From Armatimonadota bacterium (GTDB lineage: Bacteria; Armatimonadota; Hebobacteria; CAIYQO01): a DNA stretch of 50,774 nt. The number at the start of each line of letters is the position of its first letter. Positions within the stretch are counted from its first letter, which is position 1. The position numbers and the translations under genes are program-made. The notes under the pieces are model-generated. The model made no database searches. It saw nothing but the letters and a program-made list of their open reading frames with translations, and was not told where the DNA came from. Positions 35,787 through 43,743 of this stretch are shown here, in pieces. The DNA is taken from NCBI GenBank assembly GCA_029553475.1, contig JAKPKV010000186.1, forward strand, positions 71,808 through 122,581, in the 5' to 3' direction.

Positions 35787-35798
35787 TGTGCAGCCGTA

Positions 35799-35875
35799 AA
35801 TATTGTTCCACACGGAGGGCTTCCCGATGCTAATTATCGCAGGAAGCCTTCCGCGTGTTAGTCAATATTGTTCCA
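35799..35875. repeat. Imperfect hairpin framed by 12-bp direct repeats between convergent defence genes
   Basis: AATATTGTTCCA occurs at 35799-35810 and again at 35864-35875. Between them ACACGGAGGGCTTCC pairs imperfectly with GGAAGCCTTCCGCGTGT. An inverted partial copy (TTGGAATATTG) follows near 35895, and a TTTTT run lies at 35878-35882. It may serve as a terminator for the helicase gene, or be a small insertion with target-like repeats. Confidence 0.55.
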
Positions 35876-35963
35876 TGCTTTTTAGAGCGGTGGGTTGGAA
35901 TATTGCGGTGGCCGGGGGTATCCTCGACATCGTCGCATAAAGTGTTGTCTGTGGCAGCACACC

Positions 35964-37913
35964 TCACGCTGGTATGGCAGGCACTGCTACAATCTCACGT
36001 GCGACATACTGCTTGAAGGCATTCAGGTCGGTGAAGTACCGGAATCCCGCCTGATTGGCGGCCTGCTCGGTGTCTTCACCCTCATCAATCAATAGTGCGA
36101 CAGGTTGGCTGTAGCCCTCCTGCAGCCCATTGGGCCATGCCAGATCGAGGGTGGCCAGCGGGTTGCCTGTGTCGGGTGCTACCAGTTCATATAGGAACTC
36201 GCCTTCCGGCAAGCCCCGCTCCGCCAGCCAGGCGTTGCACTCAATCAACACGTTCATCTCATCGTCGCTACTCACGCCGCCGGGGGTCGCCGCGCCCTGT
36301 GGTACAAGGAGGGTCGGCTCCGTGACGTCCGGGATGGTGCCGCCGAGCAAGCTGTCCAGCAGCTCATGGGTCGCGGCGGCCAGCAGGCGCCGGCGTTCAG
36401 CCAGGAAATCACGGTAGCGTTCGACCTTCCACAACGTCGGGTCCATCGGAATCCAGGTGGATTCCAGCGCGCCAGGATGCTGGGCGGCGAAGTCAGCCAG
36501 GTAGATCTCCGGCAGGCGGTCGGACACCAGCAGGTTCGTTTCCTGCGTCAGGAAAGTGAAGTTTGCCAGGGCATTGACTTCACCGCGCGAATAGCCATGC
36601 TTGTACAGTACCGCCTTCGGGAAGATATGGTGCAGCTCAAGCCTACTCAATCGGCCGAGGAGATGATGGGACAGTTCGGCGCCGGTTCCCCAGTCGCGCG
36701 CATGCGCGGCGCGGGTCAGCATATAGAGGACCGGATAGAAACGGGCGGCACGGCTGTAGCCCTGGAAGTCATCCGGCAGGATACGCAGGTCGCCGCGATT
36801 TTGCCGAAGCTGACCGATGAGGCGGTCGAGCGCGCCATTCGGGTCTTCAATATGCCGTAGGTCCTGGCTCAACATGCTCTCCGTCGAACCGGAATAACGG
36901 CCCCAGAGGAACGTGTGGACATACCAGTAGAGGAGTTTATCGCGCTCGCGGGCATCGGTGAGACGCCCGTCCCGCATGGTGATATACCGCGCCAGCAGCG
37001 GGAACGCGCCACGGCTGCTCAACACCAAATCATGATCTAGGCCCAATCGCGCGGCCATGATATTCAGCAACCGATCCACCGCATCCTCCGCCTGCGTGAG
37101 GCCGCGCTGGAAGGTCGGTGTATCAACATGTTCCAACGCATCGAAAAATGCCGAGCCGGTGACCACCGTGGTGATATTGCGCAGCAGCCACTCCAACCGG
37201 AAGTGGAACCCGGCCTGCCGCCATTTCGCCAGCCGTTTTTTCATCTCCGAGCGGGCTTCCGGCCACTCGGCGCATATTTTCGCGAGCGCCAGATCACCCT
37301 TGGACAGCTTGGTGCCGCCGCTGTTCACCTTATTGAAAATGCTCACCACGATGCCGACGGTCTTGTCCTCGCCGCTCACCTCCTCGATATGGAGATCAAT
37401 GTCTTTGATATGGGTGATGGCGGTAAGGCGATTGATATAGGTGGTCACGTTCGGCAGCAACTCCGGCACGGCCATCAGCCGCTGGATGAATTCGCCGATG
37501 TCGCGCTGCATCAGGTCGGTCACATTCACCCACAGCAGGTTATCTTTCATCTTCATCGGTGCGTAGAACTCAAACACCTCATCATCCAGATGGAAGTGCA
37601 GGCCGGTAAACGCGTCCGTGTTGCCGTCGAAAAAACGCGGCGCTTTGCCGCGAATGATGCCGTAAAGGGAGGTGATGCGCTGCTGGCCGTCCAGCAGCAG
37701 CTTCACGGTTCCTGGCTGCAGCACCGCATCGCCGCGCGCGCTGGCATTTTCCGTCTTCGTCAGCCATACCAGCAGGCTGCCGACCGGGTACTGCCGGTAC
37801 AGCGAATCCATCAGGCCGCGCACCTGGTCGCGATTCCAAACGTAGCCGCGCTGGAACTCGGGCAGCGCCAGCGCCCCGTTATCGATCTGGTCAAGAATCG
37901 TCGAGATCTTCAT
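35964..37913 (-). CDS. DUF262/DUF1524 protein (GmrSD-type, putative type IV restriction or defence)
   Basis: A 649-residue protein combining DUF262, a ParB/Srx-like nucleotide-using domain, with a DUF1524 HNH-type nuclease-like domain, as in the GmrSD enzyme that cuts modified phage DNA. DUF262 marks are L-P-E-F-Q-R-G-Y-V-W-x-x-x-Q near residue 18 and L-D-G-Q-Q-R-I-T at about 74-81. The HNH-like motif is L-H-H-I-F-P-K at H428-H429, followed by N-A-L-A-N-F-T-F-L. A C-terminal extension of about 90 residues after 560 (L-A-T-L-D-L-A-W-P-N-G-L and V-A-L-L-I-D-E-G) resembles a degenerate nuclease-like fold; I do not recognise it. GAGAAGA lies 7 nt before the ATG. Convergent with the DUF4011 helicase, and similarly less G+C-rich. 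Confidence 0.88.
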   Translation of the reverse strand: MKISTILDQIDNGALALPEFQRGYVWNRDQVRGLMDSLYRQYPVGSLLVWLTKTENASARGDAVLQPGTVKLLLDGQQRITSLYGIIRGKAPRFFDGNTDAFTGLHFHLDDEVFEFYAPMKMKDNLLWVNVTDLMQRDIGEFIQRLMAVPELLPNVTTYINRLTAITHIKDIDLHIEEVSGEDKTVGIVVSIFNKVNSGGTKLSKGDLALAKICAEWPEARSEMKKRLAKWRQAGFHFRLEWLLRNITTVVTGSAFFDALEHVDTPTFQRGLTQAEDAVDRLLNIMAARLGLDHDLVLSSRGAFPLLARYITMRDGRLTDARERDKLLYWYVHTFLWGRYSGSTESMLSQDLRHIEDPNGALDRLIGQLRQNRGDLRILPDDFQGYSRAARFYPVLYMLTRAAHARDWGTGAELSHHLLGRLSRLELHHIFPKAVLYKHGYSRGEVNALANFTFLTQETNLLVSDRLPEIYLADFAAQHPGALESTWIPMDPTLWKVERYRDFLAERRRLLAAATHELLDSLLGGTIPDVTEPTLLVPQGAATPGGVSSDDEMNVLIECNAWLAERGLPEGEFLYELVAPDTGNPLATLDLAWPNGLQEGYSQPVALLIDEGEDTEQAANQAGFRYFTDLNAFKQYVAREIVAVPAIPA

Positions 37914-38328
37914 CTGTATCTTCTCATTACAGAGGCGGACGTTCTGCTGTCATCGCCGGCAGGCTCGCGGAGTACCGTCTTCGCCATAGCAGATGGATGT
38001 CCGCGTCGGTAAATGATGCCGGCCTGCGCTTGCTCGGCAGGTCAAAGGAATACATTCCATTTATTTGGTTCTCGTCCCTGCACTCGCCCGGACACACCCT
38101 GAAGCTATGAGTCGCTCCATCAGCTTTCGCCTCAAGGTCGCTGCAATCAGGCATCCCGATACATCGCTCGCGCGAGTGCATGCGTATTCTTATCCACTTG
38201 GCGGACGATCCGCTCAGTTGGTCGTCCGCGGCGGCATTCGACCTGCTGATTCGGTCACTTCGGTCCAAGACACACTGGCGTGGACGCTAGATGCAGGGCC
38301 GGTCAAGCGAATGTCACACAAGGGGCAG
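37914..38328. other. 415-nt gap between the DUF262 gene and tRNA-Thr
   Basis: No gene is supported. A 113-codon minus-strand frame (37927-38268) and a 109-codon plus-strand frame that runs into the tRNA are both Arg/Ser-rich and lack ribosome-binding sites. No copy of the tRNA 3' end was found that would mark an attachment site. The interval may be decayed island DNA. Confidence 0.5.
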
Positions 38329-38405
38329 TGGAGCCTCCTGTCGGATTCGAACCGACGACCTGCTGATTACAAGTCAGCTGCTCTGGCCAACTGAGCTAAG
38401 GAGGC
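38329..38405 (-). tRNA. tRNA-Thr (anticodon UGU)
   Basis: A complete cloverleaf reads on the minus strand. The acceptor stem GCCTCCT/AGGAGGC is perfect (7 bp). The D stem is GCTC/GAGC, the anticodon stem GCTGA/TCAGC with loop CTTGTAA (anticodon TGT), and the T stem GTCGG/CCGAC with loop TTCGAAT. The discriminator is T and a CCA end is encoded at 38331-38329. Its own promoter lies just upstream. tRNA 3' ends are common integration sites, and the defence genes begin on that side. Confidence 0.97.
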
Positions 38406-38418
38406 GCGCGTAGAGGAA

Positions 38419-38447
38419 AATATACCGGATTTGCCCCGGTGGGTCAA
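38419..38447 (-). promoter_or_regulatory. Promoter of tRNA-Thr, overlapping the end of the UDG gene
   Basis: TTGACC (38447-38442) and TATATT (38424-38419) on the minus strand are 17 nt apart. The -10 ends 13 nt upstream of the mature tRNA 5' end. The TGA stop of the UDG gene (38446-38444) is embedded in the -35 hexamer. Confidence 0.75.
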
Positions 38448-39097
38448 GGTGACTGCCAGAGGCCGCGCGCGACGAGGATGTCGCGGACGGTGCGCATATC
38501 GGCGATCAGCGTGTCGCGCAGGCGCTGCTGGTGGAGGGCGGCGGCGGGGTGGTAGAGGGGGATGTAGAGGATGCCGTCGCGCTCAGTGGCGGCGCCGTGG
38601 GCTTTGCTGATCTGCAGGTACGGAGCAATGAGCGTCTGCATCGCGAAGCGGCCCAGCGTGCAGATGACCGTCGGCTGGATGACGGCGATCTGCGCGCGCA
38701 GCCAGGGCGTGCAGGCGGCGATTTCGTCCGGTTCCGGATCACGGTTGCCCGGCGGACGGCATTTGGTGATGTTGGCGATGAAGACGTCATGCCGCCGCAG
38801 CCCGATGTCCGCCAGCATGTCCTCGAGGAACTTCCCGGCGGCGCCGACGAACGGCCGGCCGGTCTCGTCCTCCGTCCCCCCAGGCGCCTCGCCGATGAAC
38901 ATGATCCGCGCGCGCGGATGCCCCTCCCCCGGCACCGCCTGCGTGCGGGTGAGCGCCAGGTCGCAATTGCGGCACTGGCGGATCGGGCCGGCGATGAGCG
39001 CCAACTCCTCCGCCGGCGAGAGCGGCCGGGGGTAGTGCGCGCGCAGCTCCGCCAGCGTGCGCGTCACGAATTCGCCGATCAGGTCGCGATTAGCCAT
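38444..39097 (-). CDS. Family 4 uracil-DNA glycosylase (Fe-S type)
   Basis: A 217-residue base-excision-repair enzyme that removes uracil from DNA. Motif A is G-E-A-P-G at 69-73, followed by D-E-T-G-R-P-F-V-G-A-A-G. The catalytic-loop counterpart reads Y-H-P-A-A-A-L near residue 177. Four cysteines placed for the 4Fe-4S cluster are C42 and C45 (C-R-N-C) and C113 and C129 (T-K-C-R-P-P-G-N-R-x-P, then A-C). The C-terminal R-x-T-L-I-x-D-M-R is normal. Family 4 is favoured over family 5 by motif A and the K-C-R-P-P-G-N-R pattern. Located directly upstream of the tRNA on the same strand. Confidence 0.93.
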   Translation of the reverse strand: MANRDLIGEFVTRTLAELRAHYPRPLSPAEELALIAGPIRQCRNCDLALTRTQAVPGEGHPRARIMFIGEAPGGTEDETGRPFVGAAGKFLEDMLADIGLRRHDVFIANITKCRPPGNRDPEPDEIAACTPWLRAQIAVIQPTVICTLGRFAMQTLIAPYLQISKAHGAATERDGILYIPLYHPAAALHQQRLRDTLIADMRTVRDILVARGLWQSP

Positions 39098-39112
39098 ACT
39101 AGGCTCACTTCG

Positions 39113-40174
39113 TCAATGATGTGGGATACGCCCGGCTAATTCTACCAGAGAATCCGCCTCCGCGGGAGTGTTCGCCCACGTCTGGATGATGACCCCCTCC
39201 GGACGGAGCGCCTCCAGCAACGGCGCCACTTCCTCCGGCAGGCAATACAGGTACAGCCCCTTGCCGCCGGCCTGGATGCGCCGCAGCAGCGGAATCCACT
39301 CCGCCATCGGCGGCTGGCCGTCGCCGGGCGTCCACTGGATGGCGTGCAGCCGCGGCAGGGAGAGCAGCGCGTCGAGATGTTGAATCGCGCCGGGCCCGTC
39401 CAAATGGTAGACCGAGTAATCCAGCACTTCGGTGAGAGTGTCCAGCTCCGGCAGGCAGAACTCGCGGAACATCTCGGCGGAGATCATGCAGGAGAAATCG
39501 TTCTGCAGCGCGTACGATGGCGTGGGAGACCAGGTGGTCAGCCACGCGGTATACCCGTTGTCCGCCGGCAGCAGCGCCGCCTGCGCGCGGTATTGCCGGA
39601 CGAAGGTGTCGGTGAGCGAGGCCAGCCACCGTTTCACCGCTCCCGGCTGCCCGATCATCGCCATGCACAGCGCGGCGGGGCCGAGCAGCGTGGCGAGGAT
39701 ATCCGTGGGCGGCACCATATCCGTCTGCCCGAGGATGAAGTGTGACGGCGCCTGCCCGGCCGCGGCGCGCATCAGCCGCGCGAATCGCCGCCAGAGCGGC
39801 GTGCGGCGCGAAAAGGTCAGCGGCGTCTCCGCTTCCAGGTCGGTCACGCAGGGGTGGTACCAGACCGTTCCCGGCGCGTATGCCACCGGCGCGCCCAGCA
39901 ATCCCGCCAGAAAGCCCGGTCCCAGGACTGGCCGATACGTCGGAAAGGCGTCGCCGGCGTAATATGTCGCCGCCTGCCGGGCGGCATGCATGGTGAGCTG
40001 GTAGACGGGGTCGGTGTAGCGATCCTCCAGTGTCGCCGGCTCGGCAGGGATGGGGATGCCGGCGTCGGGCAGCGGCGCCGTCACCTGGATGATGGGGCGG
40101 TCGAGGATCTCTCGCGCCCAGAAAGCTTCCAGGCGCTGGCGAATGACCGGCCAATCGGCAAGGGGGTGCCGCAC
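39113..40174 (-). CDS. URO-D superfamily protein (COG0407-like), stand-alone
   Basis: A 353-residue TIM-barrel protein of the URO-D superfamily, distinct from the one in the sugar operon. The N-terminus (R-x-R-L-E-A-F-W-A-R-E-I-L-D-R-P) and the Y-H-L-D-G-P-G-A-I-Q-H-L-D segment near residue 258 are characteristic of a broad group of unassigned members. H-x-D replaces the H-x-C zinc motif of methyltransferases. The P-G-D-G-Q-P and Y-C-L-P-E-E-V stretches follow. The GTG at 40174 is selected because GGAGGT lies 5-7 nt upstream; frames further upstream lack such a site. It sits 16 nt before the UDG gene on the same strand and about 50 nt downstream of dapA. Its reaction is unknown. Confidence 0.78.
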   Translation of the reverse strand: MRHPLADWPVIRQRLEAFWAREILDRPIIQVTAPLPDAGIPIPAEPATLEDRYTDPVYQLTMHAARQAATYYAGDAFPTYRPVLGPGFLAGLLGAPVAYAPGTVWYHPCVTDLEAETPLTFSRRTPLWRRFARLMRAAAGQAPSHFILGQTDMVPPTDILATLLGPAALCMAMIGQPGAVKRWLASLTDTFVRQYRAQAALLPADNGYTAWLTTWSPTPSYALQNDFSCMISAEMFREFCLPELDTLTEVLDYSVYHLDGPGAIQHLDALLSLPRLHAIQWTPGDGQPPMAEWIPLLRRIQAGGKGLYLYCLPEEVAPLLEALRPEGVIIQTWANTPAEADSLVELAGRIPHH

Positions 40175-40225
40175 ATGCCACCTCCAGCACACGGCGCCAC
40201 GGGGCCTTCTCCGTCGCGCCGTCGG

Positions 40226-41110
40226 CTACAGCAGGCCCAGGCCCTCCAGCGCGGCGCGCACGGCGGCGGTGGCCTGCGCGCCGGCGGGCACCATCGGCAG
40301 CCGCGGCGCCCCCACCGGGAAACCGAGCAGCTCCAATCCGGCCTTCAGCGGGCAGGGATTCGGCTCCAGAAAAAGCGCCTTCGCCAGCGGCAGCAGGCGG
40401 TAATGCAGCGCGCGCGCCTCATCGAGCCTGTTCTCCCGGAGCAGCGCCACCATGCGGTTCCACTCGCCGGGCAGGAAGTGGCTGCTGGTGCAGATGCCGC
40501 CGTGGCCGCCCAGCGCGCAAAGCGTGAAGAGCAGGTTGTCATCGCCGGTGAGCACGCTGAAGTCTTCCGTGCCCTGGATGATCTCCATGATCTGCGCCAC
40601 GTCGCCGCTGGCTTCCTTGATGCCGGTGATATTCGGCACCTTTGACAGCGCGATGATCGTCGCCGCGTCAATATTCACCCCGGTGCGCTTCGGGATGTTA
40701 TACATGATGATCGGCTTTTCAGTGGCGGCGGCGACGGCGCGAAAATGCTCCAGCAGGCCGCGCTGATTCGGACGCACGTAATACGGCGCGATCAGCAGCA
40801 TGCCGTCCACGCCCAGCTCATCGGCGGCCACCGTCAGATCAATGGCTTCCTGGGTGCTGTTGGAGCCGGTGCCGGCGATGACGGGCACACGCCCGGCCGC
40901 GTATTCCACCGTGAGGGCGATCACCCGCTGGTGCTCCTCGTGGGTGAGCGTGGCGGATTCGCCGGTGGTGCCGCAGGGCACCAACCCGGATGCCCCGTGC
41001 TCAATCGTCCAGTCAATCAAGCGTTGCAGCACGGGGGCGCTCACTTCGCCATCGGCCCCGAAGGGGGTGACGAGCGGCACGTAGACGCCGGTGAACACGG
41101 TTCGTGACAT
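40226..41110 (-). CDS. dapA: 4-Hydroxy-tetrahydrodipicolinate synthase DapA
   Basis: Condenses aspartate semialdehyde with pyruvate, the committed step to lysine and diaminopimelate. The 294-residue protein has G-T-T-G-E-S-A-T-L near residue 46, the catalytic Tyr in A-P-Y-Y-V-R-P, Y-N-I-P-x-R-T-G, and the Schiff-base K165 in G-I-K-E-A-S-G-D. The ATG at 41110 is chosen because GAGGT lies 7 nt upstream and the length then matches the family; an in-frame ATG 6 nt earlier is too close to it. Last gene of the asd-lysC-dapA block, 38 nt after lysC. Context supports DapA over other pyruvate aldolases such as NanA. Confidence 0.95.
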   Translation of the reverse strand: MSRTVFTGVYVPLVTPFGADGEVSAPVLQRLIDWTIEHGASGLVPCGTTGESATLTHEEHQRVIALTVEYAAGRVPVIAGTGSNSTQEAIDLTVAADELGVDGMLLIAPYYVRPNQRGLLEHFRAVAAATEKPIIMYNIPKRTGVNIDAATIIALSKVPNITGIKEASGDVAQIMEIIQGTEDFSVLTGDDNLLFTLCALGGHGGICTSSHFLPGEWNRMVALLRENRLDEARALHYRLLPLAKALFLEPNPCPLKAGLELLGFPVGAPRLPMVPAGAQATAAVRAALEGLGLL

Positions 41111-41148
41111 GGCCATACCTCGCAGACGGGTTGTGCTTCCGGACGCGG

Positions 41149-42513
41149 TCAATTCGCCGCGAGCGACGGGTCTTCGGAAGCGATCACGGCATCATGCAAG
41201 ACGGCAATCGCCGCAATGCGCTGCGCCTCGTGCACCAGCGCGGAAAAACTAATGGTATCGCGAATCTCCCCTTCGACAGCGATGCCGCGCGCGTCGAGCA
41301 GCCGCACCATCCGGGGCCCGATTTCGTCAACGCGGGCACGCAGGCCTTCGCCGACCAGCGTCACCAGCGCCCACCGCCCCTCCGCGAACGCCGGCGTCAT
41401 GCCATGCGCGCGGAGCGCCTCGTCCACCAGCTCCGTCACGTGGCGATACTTCTCGCGCTTCACCGCGAACTTCCACGCGCCGTCGCGCACCGGCACCGGC
41501 TGAAAATTCACCCGCGCCTGCCCCAGCAGCTCGCCGATGCGCCGGTGTGTGCGGTCGGTGCTCGCCGGCACGCTGAATACCGTCATGTCCGCCATGTCGG
41601 CGATGCCAGTCACCCGCCGGGACGTGCCGGCCGCGGGCGCGCCCACCACGGTGCCGGGATCGTCCGGCTTCCGGAAATTGCGCACGGCAACGGGCAGCGC
41701 ATAGCGCCGGGCCATGCGCGCAGCTTCCGCCTGAATCACGTCCGCGCCGTATTGCGACATGGCGCAGAGCTCGTCAAAGGTCAGCACGGCGATGCGCCGC
41801 GGGCCAGCGCCGGCCTCCAGGCGGTCGCCGGTGAAATTCGCCGGGTTCGCCGTGAGCACGCCATCCACTTCCTTGTAGATCTCGACGCCGCCCAGCGCAA
41901 TCGGGTCCTGCAGCGGGGAGCGTACCGCGTGCGCCAGCGCATACGCCAGGCAGACGGCGGTGTAATCGCTGCCGCCTTCCCCCAGCGTGGTGATGGCATG
42001 GTCCACCGGCGACACCCCCTGGAATCCCGCCACGAAGGGGATGGCCTGGCGATCAAGGCACTCCAGCAGCTGCCGAATTTCCGTCTGCACCACCCGCGCA
42101 TGACCGAAAAAGCCGTCGGTGATCAGCCCCACCTGGCCGCCGGAGAGCGCCATGGTCGCGTACCCCCGCGACTTCAGCAGGTGCGCCAGCCGCACGGTGG
42201 AGATGATCTCGCCGCAGGACATCAGCATGTCCAGCTCGCGCGGCGCGATGGCCAGGTCAATCTCCCGCACCAGGCGCACCAGCTCGGCGGTGGAGTAAAA
42301 ATGCGCCAGCACCACGTCGCGCCAGTTGTCAGGCTGGGCGATGAGCTGCTCGATGACCGGGCCGGGGTCGCGCAGCTCGCGGCCCATCGCCGACACCACC
42401 ACCACCGGGACATCGCCGCGGTCGCGCGCCTCCATGATGCGTTCAGCCGCCACATGCTCGTTGCCGCCCGGCTCGACGCATTTGCCCCCGAATTTCTGGA
42501 TGATGACACGCAT
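41149..42513 (-). CDS. lysC: Aspartate kinase (lysC-type, ACT domains)
   Basis: Phosphorylates aspartate at the head of the lysine, threonine and methionine pathway. The 454-residue protein has an amino-acid-kinase domain with a V-V-V-V-S-A-M-G-R strand, S-C-G-E-I-I-S, G-F-Q-G near residue 170 and T-L-G-E-G-G-S-D-Y-T-A. Two ACT regions follow, one starting at M-A-D-M-T-V-F-S-V and one at K-Y-R-H-V-T-E-L-V. The N-terminal motif, normally K-F-G-G-T-S, here reads K-F-G-G-K-C at residues 7-12, an unusual change in the phosphate-contacting loop. The ATG at 42513 has AGGAG 10 nt upstream. A 195-nt gap with a hairpin separates it from asd. Feedback control through the ACT domains is expected, but the effector cannot be told. 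Confidence 0.92.
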   Translation of the reverse strand: MRVIIQKFGGKCVEPGGNEHVAAERIMEARDRGDVPVVVVSAMGRELRDPGPVIEQLIAQPDNWRDVVLAHFYSTAELVRLVREIDLAIAPRELDMLMSCGEIISTVRLAHLLKSRGYATMALSGGQVGLITDGFFGHARVVQTEIRQLLECLDRQAIPFVAGFQGVSPVDHAITTLGEGGSDYTAVCLAYALAHAVRSPLQDPIALGGVEIYKEVDGVLTANPANFTGDRLEAGAGPRRIAVLTFDELCAMSQYGADVIQAEAARMARRYALPVAVRNFRKPDDPGTVVGAPAAGTSRRVTGIADMADMTVFSVPASTDRTHRRIGELLGQARVNFQPVPVRDGAWKFAVKREKYRHVTELVDEALRAHGMTPAFAEGRWALVTLVGEGLRARVDEIGPRMVRLLDARGIAVEGEIRDTISFSALVHEAQRIAAIAVLHDAVIASEDPSLAAN

Positions 42514-42653
42514 GGTCCGCGGACTCCTATCCTCACCATCCCCGCCGCGGGTCACGTCCGGGTATGCGCGGACAGACAACCCGCGCCCCGTGCGCCGTCA
42601 CCGCCACAACCGGCAGCGCCCTCCCGGCGCCGCGCGTGCGCGCCGTCCAAAAC

Positions 42654-42683
42654 GGGCCGGAGCATACCAGTGCGCCCCGGCCC
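42654..42683 (-). terminator. Hairpin with short T-run between asd and lysC (possible terminator or attenuator)
   Basis: On the minus strand GGGCCGG pairs perfectly with CCGGCCC around a 16-nt loop and is followed by GTTTT. It lies 26 nt after the asd stop and 141 nt before lysC. The T-run is short, so partial termination or attenuation is more likely than full stop. Confidence 0.42.
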
Positions 42684-42708
42684 ATCACGGACGCGCGGCT
42701 GCCGCGCG

Positions 42709-43743
42709 TTACAGCAGCCCCATCTCCCGCATCGTCTCGGCGATCTGCACGGTGTTGAGCGCCGCGCCTTTGCGCAGGTTATCCGCCACCACCCATAGGT
42801 TCAGGCCATACGCCACCGAGCGGTCGGCGCGAATGCGGCCCACGTAAACCGGGTCCTGCCCGGACGCCGCCGCCTGCAGCGGGTAGACGGCGTTCGCCGG
42901 ATCGTCCTGCAGCACCACGCCGGGCGCCGCGGCCAGCAGGCGGCGGGCCTCCTCCACGCTGATCGGGTGATGGAACTCCACGTTCACCGCTTCGGCGTGG
43001 GAGTTGTCCACCGGCACGCGCACGGTCGTCGGGCTCATCTGGATGGTGTCGTCGCCGAGGATCTTGCGCGTCTCCAGGACCATCTTCCATTCTTCCCTGG
43101 TGTAGCCATCGGGCAGGAAGACATCAATGTGCGGCAGGCAGTTGCCGTAAATCGGGTGCGGAAAAATATCCGGATTCACCCGCGGCGCGCGGCCGGCGGC
43201 GGCGTCCTGCGTTTGGCTCAGCAGCTCCTCGCGCGCCTGCGCGCTCTTGCCGGACACCGCCTGGTAGGTCGCCACCACGATGCGCTTGATGCGCGCGAAC
43301 TCGTGCAGCGGCTTCAACGCCACCACGAGCTGAATCGTCGAGCAGTTCGGGCTGGCGATGAGCCCGGGATGCCAGCGCAAGTCTTCCGGATTCACTTCCG
43401 GCACCACCAGCGGGACGTTCGGGAACATGCGGAAGGCGTTGCCGTTGTCAATGACCACCAGTGTGGACAAACCGGGCACGTGCTTGCGGCGCTCCAGCGC
43501 GCGCATCCCGAAATGGTCCTCCGCTTTTTCGCCGCCGGCGAAAAACGCCACGTCTACCTGATCCAGCGCTTCCTCGGTGATCTGCTCCACCTGGTAGGTC
43601 ACGCCGTCCACCACTTCCGGACGGGCGCTGCGCGCGAAAATGCGCAGCGAGGCGCAGGGGAAGTTGCGCTGCCGCAACACCCGGATCATCTCCGACCCCA
43701 CCGCCCCAATGCCCACGACGGCCACCTGATACGACTCGCCCAC
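42709..43743 (-). CDS. asd: Aspartate-semialdehyde dehydrogenase
   Basis: Reduces aspartyl phosphate to aspartate semialdehyde, linking LysC to DapA. The 344-residue protein has the NADP-binding G-I-G-A-V-G-S-E-M near residue 11. The catalytic cysteine is C134 in A-S-P-N-C-S-T-I-Q. The active-site His lies in V-P-V-D-N-S-H-A-E-A-V, and the C-terminal D-N-L-R-K-G-A-A-L-N-T-V-Q-I-A-E is complete. The start is a GTG at 43743, chosen because GGGAGG lies 6 nt upstream. A nearer ATG is out of frame. First gene of the aspartate-pathway block, with a leader of about 200 nt. Confidence 0.95.
   Translation of the reverse strand: MGESYQVAVVGIGAVGSEMIRVLRQRNFPCASLRIFARSARPEVVDGVTYQVEQITEEALDQVDVAFFAGGEKAEDHFGMRALERRKHVPGLSTLVVIDNGNAFRMFPNVPLVVPEVNPEDLRWHPGLIASPNCSTIQLVVALKPLHEFARIKRIVVATYQAVSGKSAQAREELLSQTQDAAAGRAPRVNPDIFPHPIYGNCLPHIDVFLPDGYTREEWKMVLETRKILGDDTIQMSPTTVRVPVDNSHAEAVNVEFHHPISVEEARRLLAAAPGVVLQDDPANAVYPLQAAASGQDPVYVGRIRADRSVAYGLNLWVVADNLRKGAALNTVQIAETMREMGLL

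Noticed and set aside
37927-38268. 113-codon minus-strand frame upstream of the DUF262 gene
   Set aside because: No ribosome-binding site, no family resemblance, and Arg/Ser-rich start. Possibly a remnant but not supportable as a gene.
38065-38394. 109-codon plus-strand frame ending inside tRNA-Thr
   Set aside because: It reads through the antisense of a certain tRNA gene and has no recognisable protein features.
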